Shown in pieces: positions 1 through 8,323 of a DNA stretch of 32,059 bases. This DNA comes from an uncultured beta proteobacterium. Its GTDB lineage: Bacteria > Pseudomonadota > Gammaproteobacteria > Burkholderiales > Burkholderiaceae_C. Location: contig CAIJOK010000075.1 in assembly GCA_903822205.1 (NCBI GenBank), positions 1 to 32,059 on the forward strand, written 5' to 3'. The notes under the pieces are model-generated. The model had not been told where the DNA came from, searched no databases, and saw nothing but the letters and a program-made list of their open reading frames with translations. The translations under genes were made by a program, and so were the position numbers. The stretch's first letter is position 1; each line of letters starts with the position of its first letter.

Positions 1-204
1 AATTGTGATGTTAAATTAAATAACTAATAATTGTCGTTATAAATCAACAACTTGCGATACTTTGGAAGTAGTATTTATAATAATTTCTTGATGAATTAAA
101 TTATTGCATTCAATGCCAAATAACTTTGTTGTTCTGACTTAACGCATTTCAGCGACAACTTTAGTGGCTACACGGGATACGGGGATAACCTGGTCAAAGA
201 TCGG

Positions 205-1413
205 TTGGAGTGGGAAAAAATAACCCTACAAGATTTCTTTCAAGTGCCTGACCGTATTGGCATGGAGATTCTGGATATTTCGACGCAAGACATCAGTGAC
301 GACGTGGCGGTGGTAACGGCCTTCTTTCATATTCACCTGCCTGGCAAGGACCATCTGTTATCGAAAGATGTCGCACGACTGGTGTTGATTTTTCGTCTTG
401 AGCATGAGGGCTGGAAAATTGTGCACAGTGGCATGTCTATCACGGATCAGCAGCGGACACACGATGGTACGGTTTATCCTCTCAAAAGCCCACAGGAACG
501 CAACAGCGAGCTTGCAGCATTGGTCGAAGATCGCACCCAGGAACTGAAAGAAAGCCATACCCTCTACCGCCTCTTGACAGAAGATGCCCTAGATGTCCAC
601 TGGAGAAGCGATGCCAATTATCGAATCACCTACGTCAGTCCTGTCGATGAACGTCTCCGCGGCTTCAAGGCCGACGAATTAATTGGGCATCACGTTTTTG
701 AATTTTTCAACGACAAGGGCATAGACACTGTCAAAAAGGTGATGCAACAAAGACAGGCCAGTGAGCAATCGGGAACGCCCGGTGGTTTTTTGAAATTTGA
801 AGCAGAACATCGTTGTAAAGACGGCAGCTTTATCTGGGGGGAGGTGATGTCCAAGCCCGAGAGAAACGAAAACGGTGATATTGTCGGATACCACGGCATT
901 ACCCGAGAAATTACAGAGCGCAAACGTTTGGAAGAGCAGGTGCATCAATTGGCGTTCTATGACACGCTAACCCAGTTGGCCAATCGCCGGTTGCTGGAGA
1001 ACCGCCTCACTCAGGCCATGTCATCGGGTCAGCGCAGCGGCCTTTATGGTGCCTTGCTTTTTCTTGATCTCGACAACTTCAAGCCGATCAATGACGCACA
1101 CGGTCACGCGGTGGGTGACTTGTTGCTGAAAGAGGCAGCCGATCGCTTGAAAGCTTCGGTTCGAGAAACCGACACAGTTATGGGGTCTCTGCCCTCACGT
1201 ATCTTGGCTTTGGTTAAGCGTGCGTTCTCTATGGCCTCAGCAAGTGCCACCCCGGGTAGCCGCCCAGACCTACATCGGCCCTTCGTGCCCCGATCGTGGT
1301 GCGAAGTACCCATGAACGTGCTGTTTAGACCTCACGTCCAGCATCAGGCCAGGCACTGTCCCCACTGCGTGCATCTTCGGCTCGGTCAGTCTTTTGACTT
1401 GAATGGCGGTTAG
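205..1413 (+). pseudogene. diguanylate cyclase relic (SnoaL-like + PAS + truncated GGDEF)
   Basis: From the TTG at 205 the reading frame shows a SnoaL/NTF2-like segment (about residues 1-85), a PAS domain (about 115-235, ending in the usual REITERKRLEEQ linker) and the start of a GGDEF domain (about 245-325, with FYDTLTQLANRR and FLDLDNFKPIND). It breaks directly after RETDTV at 1179, before the signature GGDEF loop, so it cannot make cyclic-di-GMP. The remaining codons to 1413 are antisense integrase sequence. The 5' end is also defective: in-frame residues resembling the SnoaL domain (DNFSGYTGYGDN) continue upstream to about 148, but a stop lies at 121-123 and there is no clear start. What I see is a gene clipped at both ends; the ancestral role as a sensory diguanylate cyclase is inferred from the domains. 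Confidence 0.75.
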
Positions 1414-1434
1414 CGCCTTGGCTACTTTTGGCAT
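1180..1434 (-). pseudogene. tyrosine integrase N-terminal relic (Arm-binding DUF4102 type)
   Basis: Minus-strand reading from ATG at 1434 gives MPKVAKALTAIQVKRL...HAVGTVPGLML, the hallmark start of P4-type tyrosine integrases. The homology then switches frame twice: SWVLRTTIGARRADVGLGGY follows in a second frame (about 1313-1246) and VALAEAIENARLTKAKIREG in a third (about 1245-1190). It ends at 1180 after RDPI, about 80 residues in, where the diguanylate cyclase relic begins. The catalytic domain is absent. It lies downstream of the 3' end of tRNA-Ser, in the same orientation, which is the typical position for an island integrase. It is certainly nonfunctional. Confidence 0.8.
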
Positions 1435-1438
1435 GGTC

Positions 1439-1539
1439 ATCATCCCGTTTATGTGGGGCACCATCTTTTTTTTGTGGGTGTCATCATCCACCCCCACAAA
1501 AGAAAATGCGATAAATGCGATTGAATAAAACGGGATGAT
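1439..1539. repeat. nested inverted repeats upstream of integrase relic
   Basis: A perfect 12-bp inverted repeat (ATCATCCCGTTT at 1439-1450 and its complement at 1528-1539) encloses an imperfect inner palindrome (TTTTGTGGGTG at 1470-1480 against CACCCCCACAAAA at 1489-1501). It sits just 5' of the integrase relic start, between it and tRNA-Ser. It could be integrase/excisionase arm sites or an operator of the lost island; the role is inference. Confidence 0.5.
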
Positions 1540-1605
1540 ACAGGTTTACATCGAACCTATGGGGCAATAAGCCTGTTTTTCGTGGGACTGTGTGAATTCA
1601 TAAGA

Positions 1606-1632
1606 CGAAAAAAACCCCGTAAGACGGGGTTC
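1606..1632 (-). terminator. intrinsic terminator after tRNA-Ser
   Basis: Read on the minus strand, AACCCCGT-CTT-ACGGGGTT is followed by a run of T residues. This is a clean GC-rich hairpin with a U-tract that starts directly after the encoded CCA end of the tRNA. Confidence 0.8.
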
Positions 1633-1722
1633 TGGCGGAGCAGGCGGGATTCGAACCCGCGGTGGGTCTTACCCCACGCACGCTTTCCAGGCGTGTGACT
1701 TAAGCCACTCATCCACCGCTCC
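1633..1722 (-). tRNA. tRNA-Ser (anticodon GGA)
   Basis: On the minus strand a 90-nt class II tRNA can be folded. The acceptor GGAGCGG pairs with CTGCTCC (one G-U), followed by discriminator G and an encoded CCA. The anticodon stem CACGC/GCGTG holds CT-GGA-AA with the anticodon at 1686-1688. There is a long variable arm (GTGGG...CCCAC) and a T-arm with GGTTCGAATCC. It reads UCC/UCU serine codons. The 3' half is a common tyrosine-integrase target, and an integrase relic lies beyond its 3' end. Confidence 0.95.
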
Positions 1723-1867
1723 GATGTGCGTTATCTTAACGTGAAAAGTACCTGATTCACATTCACTCATGGCGCAACTTGAGAAAGGTCATGCGTGGTC
1801 AGTGGTGGTTTTGAGCAGAGCCTATTTCTACAATGATGTCATGTATTCATTACCTATACCCCAACCT

Positions 1868-4171
1868 ATGACTGAGTCAGTCGGTTCAGCCTTGCTTGCC
1901 GACCTGAACCTTGAACAGCGTGCGGCCGTTACCTTGCCGTCAACGCATGCTTTGATTCTTGCAGGGGCCGGTTCGGGCAAAACGCGCGTTTTGACTACGC
2001 GCATTGCCTGGTTGCTGCAAACAGGGCAGGTGGCATCAGGTGGCATCATGGCTGTCACGTTTACCAACAAGGCTGCGCGTGAAATGACAACGCGCTTGCA
2101 GGCCATGTTGCCAATCAATGTGCATGGCATGTGGATAGGCACGTTTCATGGGCTGTGCAACCGGCTTTTGCGTGCCCACCACACGATGATCAACCTGCCG
2201 CAGGGCTTTCAAATTCTGGACACACAAGATCAGCTTTCGTCGATCAAACGTGTGTACAAAACGCACAATCAGGATGTCGATCGCTATCCCCCCAAACAAA
2301 TGCAGTGGTTTATTGCCGGTTGCAAAGAAGACGGCCTGCGCCCCAATGCCGTCCCAGCCAAGGATGTGGACACCCGCAAAAAAATTGAAATTTATCAACT
2401 GTATGAGGACCAGTGCCAACGTGAGGGCGTGGTTGATTTTGGAGAGTTGATCTTGCGCAGCTTTGAGCTGCTGCGCGACAACCCCGCCATTCGCCAGCAC
2501 TATCGTCAGCGCTTTAGGCATATTCTGATCGATGAGTTTCAGGACACCAACAAGCTGCAATACGCATGGATCAAGATGATGGCTGGTGTGGGCGATGCCT
2601 GTGCCTGTGGGACTGATTCTGAGTTGGACCCACCAAGTGCCGTCCTGGCTGTGGGCGACGATGACCAGAGCATTTATGCTTTTCGCGGCGCACGGGTGGG
2701 CAATATGGCTGATTTTGTGCGCGAATTTGGCGTACAGCACCAGATCAAACTGGAGCAAAACTACCGCAGCGGTAGCCACATTTTGGACAGCGCCAATGCT
2801 TTGATCGGCCACAACAGCAAGCGCCTGGGCAAAAATTTGCGCACGGCCCAGGGCACGGGTCAACGGGTGCGGTTGTTTGAGGCCCCCAGCGACTTGGCCG
2901 AGGCCAACTGGCTGGTCAGTGAGATAGGCCAACTGGTCATCGATGGGATCAGTCGCCAGGAAATTGCCGTGCTGTACCGCAGCAATGCCCAGAGCAGGGT
3001 GATCGAAACAGCCTTGTTTCAATCGGGCATCCCGTACAAGGTTTATGGTGGTCTGCGCTTTTTTGACCGTGCCGAGATTAAATCTGCACTGGCCTATTTA
3101 CGGTTACTGCAAAACCCGCACGACGATACCAGTTTTATGCGGGTGGTGAACTTTCCGCCGCGTGGCATTGGCCTGCGCAGTCTGGAGCAATTGCAAGATG
3201 TGGCGCACACACGGGCCTGTTCGCTGTGCGACGCTGTCAGTGGACTGGGCGGCAAAGCGGGTGTCCATATCAGCGCGTTTGTCGCCAGCATCAACACCCT
3301 GCGATCCCAAACGCAGGGCCAGGGTCTGCGCGAGGTCATTGGGCTGACACTGGCCCACAGCGGCCTGATCGAGCATTACCAGGCCGACAAAGAGGGTGTT
3401 GAGCGGGTGGCTAATCTGGCCGAGTTGATCAACGCGGGGGCCAGTTTTGATGTCACGGATGGTGCCATTCATGCGATGTCTGCGCAGCCGGACAAGGCGC
3501 GGATGCAAAGCGCTGCCGCTGCTGACAGGGATACCGCTGAAGACTTGTCACCGCTGGCCGCTTTTTTAACCCATGCAGCCCTTGAGGCCGGTGACAACCA
3601 GGCACAGTCTGGTGAAGATGCTGTTCAGTTGATGACCGTCCACGCCAGCAAGGGCCTGGAGTTTGACGGTGTCTTCATCACAGGACTTGAGGAGGGGCTG
3701 TTTCCGAATGAAAACGCGATGGGCAACCGCGATGGCCTTGAAGAAGAACGCCGTCTGATGTACGTGGCCATCACCCGTGCTCGCAAACGTCTGTACATCA
3801 GCCACTCGCAAACCCGTATGTTGCACGGTCAAACCCGCTACAACGTGCAAAGCAGATTCATCGACGAGCTGCCCGAGTCATCCTTGAAGTGGATCACACC
3901 CTCGCGACGTGCTGGCGGGATGCGGCCAGGAAACGCCGCAAGTTGGAGCGCAAAACACCCAGCAGCATCAGAACGATCGCCCGCCTGCGCATCACCCAGT
4001 GAAGAGCAGACGCTAAAAATTGGCCAAAAAGTGTTTCACGCCAAATTTGGTCAAGGCACGGTGCTGTTGCTGGAGGGCAGGGCCAGCGATGCCCGAGCCC
4101 AAGTCCAATTTGTGCGTCACGGTGTGAAATGGCTGGCGCTCAGCGTGGCCCGGCTAACGCCTGTTCCCTGA
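1868..4171 (+). CDS. uvrD: UvrD/Rep-family superfamily 1A DNA helicase
   Basis: ATP-driven 3'-5' DNA helicase used in nucleotide-excision and mismatch repair. From this start (767 residues) the Q-motif LNLEQRAAV, Walker A AGAGSGKT (about 32-39), TFHGL, DEFQDT (about 222-227), VGDDDQSIYAFRGA (about 262-275), HASKGLEFDGVF and YVAITRARKRLY are all intact. The C-terminus has the Tudor-like UvrD tail (VFHAKFGQGTVL). An insert with GDACACGTDSEL precedes motif III; I believe such inserts are common in betaproteobacterial UvrD. The frame is open further up, with ATGs at 1769 and 1841, but no candidate has a good Shine-Dalgarno. I chose 1868 because the family starts shortly before the Q-motif and 1769 would crowd the divergent tRNA promoter. 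Confidence 0.9.
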   Translation: MTESVGSALLADLNLEQRAAVTLPSTHALILAGAGSGKTRVLTTRIAWLLQTGQVASGGIMAVTFTNKAAREMTTRLQAMLPINVHGMWIGTFHGLCNRLLRAHHTMINLPQGFQILDTQDQLSSIKRVYKTHNQDVDRYPPKQMQWFIAGCKEDGLRPNAVPAKDVDTRKKIEIYQLYEDQCQREGVVDFGELILRSFELLRDNPAIRQHYRQRFRHILIDEFQDTNKLQYAWIKMMAGVGDACACGTDSELDPPSAVLAVGDDDQSIYAFRGARVGNMADFVREFGVQHQIKLEQNYRSGSHILDSANALIGHNSKRLGKNLRTAQGTGQRVRLFEAPSDLAEANWLVSEIGQLVIDGISRQEIAVLYRSNAQSRVIETALFQSGIPYKVYGGLRFFDRAEIKSALAYLRLLQNPHDDTSFMRVVNFPPRGIGLRSLEQLQDVAHTRACSLCDAVSGLGGKAGVHISAFVASINTLRSQTQGQGLREVIGLTLAHSGLIEHYQADKEGVERVANLAELINAGASFDVTDGAIHAMSAQPDKARMQSAAAADRDTAEDLSPLAAFLTHAALEAGDNQAQSGEDAVQLMTVHASKGLEFDGVFITGLEEGLFPNENAMGNRDGLEEERRLMYVAITRARKRLYISHSQTRMLHGQTRYNVQSRFIDELPESSLKWITPSRRAGGMRPGNAASWSAKHPAASERSPACASPSEEQTLKIGQKVFHAKFGQGTVLLLEGRASDARAQVQFVRHGVKWLALSVARLTPVP

Positions 4172-4247
4172 GTGGGATGCCAATGCCCCGCTACAACAGG
4201 CGCAACAACAAGCCGTGTTTGACATCGTTCCGCGTCCGCTATAACCA

Positions 4248-5957
4248 TCAAAAGGTTTCCCAGTCGCTATCCTGATGGCGACTGGCAGTTTGGGCATCAG
4301 CTTTGGGTTTAGGAGCAGGCAGGGGTGCAGCCGACCTGGGACGAGCGGATGGCAGGCTGGGCGTTGTTCGATGGTTGGCAACGGCCTTGGGCGTGGGGAG
4401 TTTGGACGGATGTGAGCGCACGGGTGAGGCCGAAGACTGGCGTGCAGGTGACGGCCTGTCACCATCGCCGGTCTTGAACACGGCAACCACTTGAACCAAT
4501 TCATGTGCCTGGGTTTTGAGACTACTGGCCGCTGCAGCCATTTCCTCGACCAGCGCGGCGTTTTGCTGCGTGGCCTGGTCCATCTGAACGACAGCCTCGC
4601 CGACTTGGGACACCCCCAGACTTTGCTCATCGTTGGCCGAGCTGATCTCACCCACAATGTCCGTCACCCGACGGATGCTTGTCACCACCTCAGTCATCGT
4701 GACACCGGCCTGATCGACCAGCGTGGTGCCTTGCTCAACACGCTCCACGCTGGCGTTGATCAGGGTCTTGATCTCTTTGGCGGCTTCAGCACTGCGTCCA
4801 GCGAGAGAACGCACCTCTGAGGCGACTACCGCAAAACCACGGCCTTGTTCGCCGGCGCGTGCAGCCTCGACGGCTGCATTCAGGGCCAAAATATTGGTTT
4901 GAAATGCGATGCCATCGATCACACCGATGATGTCTGCAATTTTGTGAGAGGCTTGATTGATTCCCTTCATGGTGTCCACCACACGTGCGACAACCTCACC
5001 ACCTTGCACGGCAACTGTGCTGGCGTTCATGGCCAGCAAATTGGCCTGGCGGGAGTTGTCAGCATTGCGTTTGATGGTGGCCCCCAACTGCTCCATGGAC
5101 GCAGAGGTTTGCTGCAATGAACTGGCCTGGCTCTCAGTCCGCGCAGACAAATTCTGGTTACCTTGGTCGATCTCGGCGCTGGCAGCCGCCAGGTTTTCCG
5201 AGCCTTGGCGGACACGGCTAACCACACGGGCAAGGTTGGTTTGCATCTCGGCCAGGGCGTGGAGCACGCGCTTCATTTCCTCAGGCTGGTGTTGGGCATC
5301 GATCGGACCCGATATGTCACCCGAAGATATGCGTTCGGCGATAGAGACGGCTTGCGAAACGGGCGACATGATGGTGCGCATCAAAAGCCAAGATGACAGC
5401 AGCATGGTGACCATCAGCACCAAGACACCAGCGCTCGATACCAGCACCAGGCGACGCACGGCCAGTCCGCCGGTTTCTTCAACTTTGTTCACGGCGGTCT
5501 CAGCTTTATCAGAAAGTGAGGCCCCGATGGATGCCAGCTTGCCAAACAAAATCATCGAATCTGCGTTCTCTGTGGAGATCTTTTTAAACCCCACCATCTT
5601 CTCTACGGAGCCCTTAAGAGAATTCCATTGTGGCAATAAGTCTCGTTGCAGAGTTTTTGCCAGTTCATCGTCGGTACCAGATGCCAAGGTATTCAGGATA
5701 CCCAGGTGTCGATCAACTTCTATGACGCTGTCCAAAACCAGTTTGCGAGATGAGGAGGATCCTTCGGTCAGCAAAAGCTCACCGATTCCGCGCAGAACTT
5801 TTTGAATACCCACATCGGTGGCTGTAATCGAGGAGTGGGCCTCATCAGCATTGCGCGTTTGTTCAACAAGGTAGTAGCCCAGACTCACAATGATGCACAG
5901 CACAAGAATCTGAAAGGCTGCTGCGACCTGTAGGCGCATACGTATCGACATGTCCAT
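4248..5957 (-). CDS. methyl-accepting chemotaxis protein with CheR/CheB docking tail
   Basis: Inner-membrane chemoreceptor of 569 residues. TM1 lies at about 10-30, a periplasmic four-helix-type sensor at about 31-168, TM2 at about 170-192 and HAMP at about 195-245. The cytoplasmic signalling helices contain the invariant hairpin tip ([38 protein letters not shown]), where CheA and CheW bind. A Pro/Ala/Ser-rich linker of about 50 residues ends in DWETF, very close to the NWETF pentapeptide that tethers CheR and CheB in Tar and Tsr. The ligand cannot be told from the sensor sequence. There is no che operon here, so it is an orphan receptor gene converging on uvrD. Confidence 0.92.
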   Translation of the reverse strand: MDMSIRMRLQVAAAFQILVLCIIVSLGYYLVEQTRNADEAHSSITATDVGIQKVLRGIGELLLTEGSSSSRKLVLDSVIEVDRHLGILNTLASGTDDELAKTLQRDLLPQWNSLKGSVEKMVGFKKISTENADSMILFGKLASIGASLSDKAETAVNKVEETGGLAVRRLVLVSSAGVLVLMVTMLLSSWLLMRTIMSPVSQAVSIAERISSGDISGPIDAQHQPEEMKRVLHALAEMQTNLARVVSRVRQGSENLAAASAEIDQGNQNLSARTESQASSLQQTSASMEQLGATIKRNADNSRQANLLAMNASTVAVQGGEVVARVVDTMKGINQASHKIADIIGVIDGIAFQTNILALNAAVEAARAGEQGRGFAVVASEVRSLAGRSAEAAKEIKTLINASVERVEQGTTLVDQAGVTMTEVVTSIRRVTDIVGEISSANDEQSLGVSQVGEAVVQMDQATQQNAALVEEMAAAASSLKTQAHELVQVVAVFKTGDGDRPSPARQSSASPVRSHPSKLPTPKAVANHRTTPSLPSARPRSAAPLPAPKPKADAQTASRHQDSDWETF

Positions 5958-6160
5958 GATCGGGACTCCATTTAATCTGTTGAGTGACAGAATTGGGGGT
6001 TATGCAAAACCGCCCAAGCTCTGTCGTTGTTTCACGTTAACCTGGGCCAGAACAACCCCGGTCGGGTCCAACGTGAAGAGAATGTTCAAGCCAGTCACCC
6101 AACCAGCCAAAACATCTCTCCGACTGCCCCGTGAGTGCTTAGTAGCTTAGGTGAATGGAA

Positions 6161-6634
6161 TTAGTTTTCGACAGGAAAACCTTTGGCTGTCCACTCAGAC
6201 CAACCACCGCGCATATAGTTCACATTTTTATAACCCACCTTGATCGCCCAGACGGCCGCTTTGTAGCTTTTCCAACCGGCAGGGCCATCGCTGAAAAATA
6301 CGATGGGCTGGTCTTTATTGGGGGGCAATTTACTGTCATCAAAGCTGTCTTTAGATGCATCATAGTTAGCAGATTCTGCGCTCTCAGCCTTGTAGGGAAT
6401 GGCATGCGCACCAGGCACATGGCCTTTGCCAAAATTGACTACGCTGCGCGTATCGACAAAAAAACCGGTTTTGTTGTCAGACAATTTGCGGGCATCCGCC
6501 ACAGAGATAACCTTGCCACCAGTCAGTGTGGTAGGGGTTTCTGGCGTGGCGGCTATAGACGGCAATACCGGCAATACCAAGCCAAAGCACAAAGCGATGG
6601 CAGCGACAAACTTGGGATAACGGCGTGAGTTCAT
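6161..6634 (-). CDS. periplasmic rhodanese-like protein lacking catalytic Cys
   Basis: 157 residues from the ATG at 6634, which has a good AGGAG ribosome site about 6 bases upstream. A Sec signal peptide (MNSRRYPKF, then a hydrophobic stretch, LPSIAA) precedes a single rhodanese domain (VISVADARKL, FFVDTRSVVNFGKGHVPGA, YKNVNYMRGGWSEW). Rhodaneses carry the persulfide on a Cys at the start of the active-site loop. Here the loop reads FFSDGPAGWKS, with Ser (AGC) at that place, and the protein has no Cys after the signal peptide. Sulfurtransferase activity is therefore unlikely; a binding or scaffolding role is possible. It appears monocistronic. Confidence 0.85.
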   Translation of the reverse strand: MNSRRYPKFVAAIALCFGLVLPVLPSIAATPETPTTLTGGKVISVADARKLSDNKTGFFVDTRSVVNFGKGHVPGAHAIPYKAESAESANYDASKDSFDDSKLPPNKDQPIVFFSDGPAGWKSYKAAVWAIKVGYKNVNYMRGGWSEWTAKGFPVEN

Positions 6635-7042
6635 AGGATTCTCCTGATGTGAATAAAAATTGATCAAACTGCTGCATAAAAAAATTTTTGATGGCTCCAC
6701 ATGAGCGCAAAATGTCTTGAAAGCCACGAAAGCGCGGTGTTTAAGGGTACTTAGACCAGCCTTTGACACCACAGACGCGTCCATCAAAAACAGCGCGATG
6801 ATAGCGTGAGACAGGATGGATACACGCCCATTGTTGCCGTGTCAATGAGCACGTCACATCAACCATGTGTGACATCATTGCCAGTTGCGTGGGCCTGGGC
6901 ATCATTGTGCAATAAACAACAAATTGACATCTCGACGATAAAATAGAGCAGATGCTTCTCTAAAATATATCATTAAATGCTAAGGTTCTATAATTTATCA
7001 TGGAATTTATTATGGTCATCTACGGTCTGCCAGGGGTATAAG
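6635..7042. other. intergenic region between rhodanese gene and nudB
   Basis: About 408 bases between divergent genes. The frame of the rhodanese gene stays open to 6787, but without signal peptide or coding character. An AT-rich stretch (about 6905-7010) precedes nudB. I see no RNA gene or repeat here. Confidence 0.6.
6989..6994 (+). promoter_or_regulatory. candidate -10 element for nudB
   Basis: A perfect TATAAT lies about 49 bases before the nudB ATG in an AT-rich stretch. No convincing -35 hexamer sits 16-18 bases upstream (TATATC is the best). A TTGACA at 6924-6929 is too far away to pair with it. Confidence 0.3.
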
Positions 7043-7534
7043 ATGGATAAGGGCGTTGCTTTCAAAATCCCACAGTCTGTGATGGTGGTGATCTATACAC
7101 CGGCGCTGGATGTCCTGCTGATCAAGCGCAGGGATGCTCCCGAATATTGGCAGTCTGTCACTGGCAGCAGAGACAATATGTACGAAAGTTTTGATAGCAC
7201 CGCCAGGCGCGAAGTGTTTGAAGAAACTGCGATCGACTGTCGACCTGGGACACCACTGTCGGTTGGCTTGCAAGACTGGCACGTAGAGAATGTTTACGAC
7301 ATTTATCCTCAGTGGCGATACCGCTATGCACCTGGTGTGCTACTTAATACTGAGCATGTGTTTGGCCTTGAAGTTCCCGTTGGCACATCGGTGCGTTTAA
7401 GCCCGCACGAGCATACCGATTACGAATGGCTGCCGTGTCGCCAGGCTGCCAAGCGTTGTTTTTCGATATCCAACGCCGCTGCCTGTTTGTCTCTGTTGCG
7501 CGGGGAGTCGCTGGGGCAATCGTCACATGAATGA
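7043..7534 (+). CDS. nudB: dihydroneopterin triphosphate diphosphatase (Nudix)
   Basis: Cytosolic Nudix hydrolase of 163 residues that removes pyrophosphate from dihydroneopterin triphosphate in folate synthesis. The start ATG at 7043 follows AGGGG by 7-8 bases, and MDKGVAFKIPQSVMVVIYT matches the family's first strand. The Nudix box is present as VTGSRDNMYESFDSTARREV, then FEETAI. It has six rather than five residues between the box Gly and the first Glu, a small deviation. The PQWRYRYAPGV and HEHTDYEWLP segments are NudB-like. It overlaps the next small ORF by 8 bases. Confidence 0.87.
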   Translation: MDKGVAFKIPQSVMVVIYTPALDVLLIKRRDAPEYWQSVTGSRDNMYESFDSTARREVFEETAIDCRPGTPLSVGLQDWHVENVYDIYPQWRYRYAPGVLLNTEHVFGLEVPVGTSVRLSPHEHTDYEWLPCRQAAKRCFSISNAAACLSLLRGESLGQSSHE

Positions 7535-7736
7535 CTTCAATGCTGCCGGTGCGATGGGGATGGCCTGGCCCAGCCCCTGGTACATCGCAGGCTCACTGCT
7601 GTTTGGGTTGATCGGTTATGCAGCGTTTAGGCATGGCCGAACTGCCAAAGCACCGGCAGGGTGCGCCCATTGCCACAGCAGCACGGACACATCGTCCACA
7701 CCTTGGCGCTGGGTGGCTGAGAATAGGCGTACCTGA
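7527..7736 (+). pseudogene. truncated small membrane protein ORF
   Basis: A 69-codon ORF overlapping the end of nudB. Residues about 13-40 ([20 protein letters not shown], then FRHGRTA) form one convincing transmembrane helix, resembling small two-helix membrane proteins. The expected second half (a WIGIALMLYPY-type helix) is missing. From about 7640 the frame is simply the antisense of the engB 3' end and ends in Cys/His/Ser-rich noise. I read it as a gene cut by a deletion that brought engB alongside. It could still encode a one-helix peptide. Confidence 0.4.
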
Positions 7737-8323
7737 CCGCCGCCTGCCTGTAGCCGCATGATGGACAGGGCACGAGTTTGTTCGGCGCGGTTTAGTTTGT
7801 CGGCCTTGGTTAAAACAACCAAAAATTGCAGCCCGTCCTGCACACGCGGACGGATCACCTCAAGCAGGCTTTCGTCCAGCCCAGTCAGGCCGTGCCGTGG
7901 GTCGCACATCAAAACGATGGCACTCAGATGGGTACGTGTGACCAGATAGTTGGCCATCACCTGTTGCCAGCGAATTTTGTCCATCTGTGGCACTGCGGCA
8001 TAGCCGTAGCCTGGTAGGTCTGCCAAAACAGCGTCAGTCACCCCCTGTTTGCCCAATGTAAACAAGTTGATGTGCTGGGTGCGACCGGGTTTTTTGGAGG
8101 CAAACGCCAGTTGCTTTTGCTGGGTCAGGGTGTTGATGCAAGTGGATTTGCCGGAGTTGGACCTGCCGACAAAGGCGATCTCGGGCACTTGAGTCTCCGG
8201 TAAAAAATGCAGTTGCGGCGCAGATGTCAAAAATTTGGCGGTATGCAGCCAAGCGCTGGCCACAGCGGGACTGACCGGTGTGACCGCATGGGCGGTGTGA
8301 GGATCGGGGAGGGATGTGTTCAA
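7616..8323 (-). CDS. engB: ribosome-assembly GTPase EngB (YsxC/YihA)
   Basis: Essential GTPase for large-subunit assembly and normal cell division. G1 GRSNSGKS, G3 DLPGYG, G4 TKAD and the [11 protein letters not shown] switch region are present in 235 residues, longer than the usual ~200. The N-terminus ([18 protein letters not shown]) is family-typical. The start is TTG at 8323, overlapping the purC TGA (TTGA), so the two are translationally coupled. The last ~14 residues after WAHPAG are probably an extension read through into the truncated ORF of the opposite strand. Confidence 0.92.
   Translation of the reverse strand: MNTSLPDPHTAHAVTPVSPAVASAWLHTAKFLTSAPQLHFLPETQVPEIAFVGRSNSGKSTCINTLTQQKQLAFASKKPGRTQHINLFTLGKQGVTDAVLADLPGYGYAAVPQMDKIRWQQVMANYLVTRTHLSAIVLMCDPRHGLTGLDESLLEVIRPRVQDGLQFLVVLTKADKLNRAEQTRALSIMRLQAGGGQVRLFSATQRQGVDDVSVLLWQWAHPAGALAVRPCLNAA

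Noticed and set aside
2036-3022. A 328-codon open frame on the minus strand inside uvrD
   Set aside because: It is fully antisense to conserved helicase motifs and has no family resemblance or ribosome site.
4172-4243. A short plus-strand frame after uvrD reading APLQQAQQQAVFDIVPRPL and a stop
   Set aside because: It looks mildly protein-like but is under 30 codons with no start; too little to call a remnant.
4957-5805. A 282-codon plus-strand frame opposite the chemoreceptor
   Set aside because: Antisense shadow of the Ala-rich signalling helices; no recognisable domain.
6924-6929. A perfect TTGACA as -35 of nudB
   Set aside because: No -10 element at 16-18 bases; the good TATAAT is about 60 bases further down.
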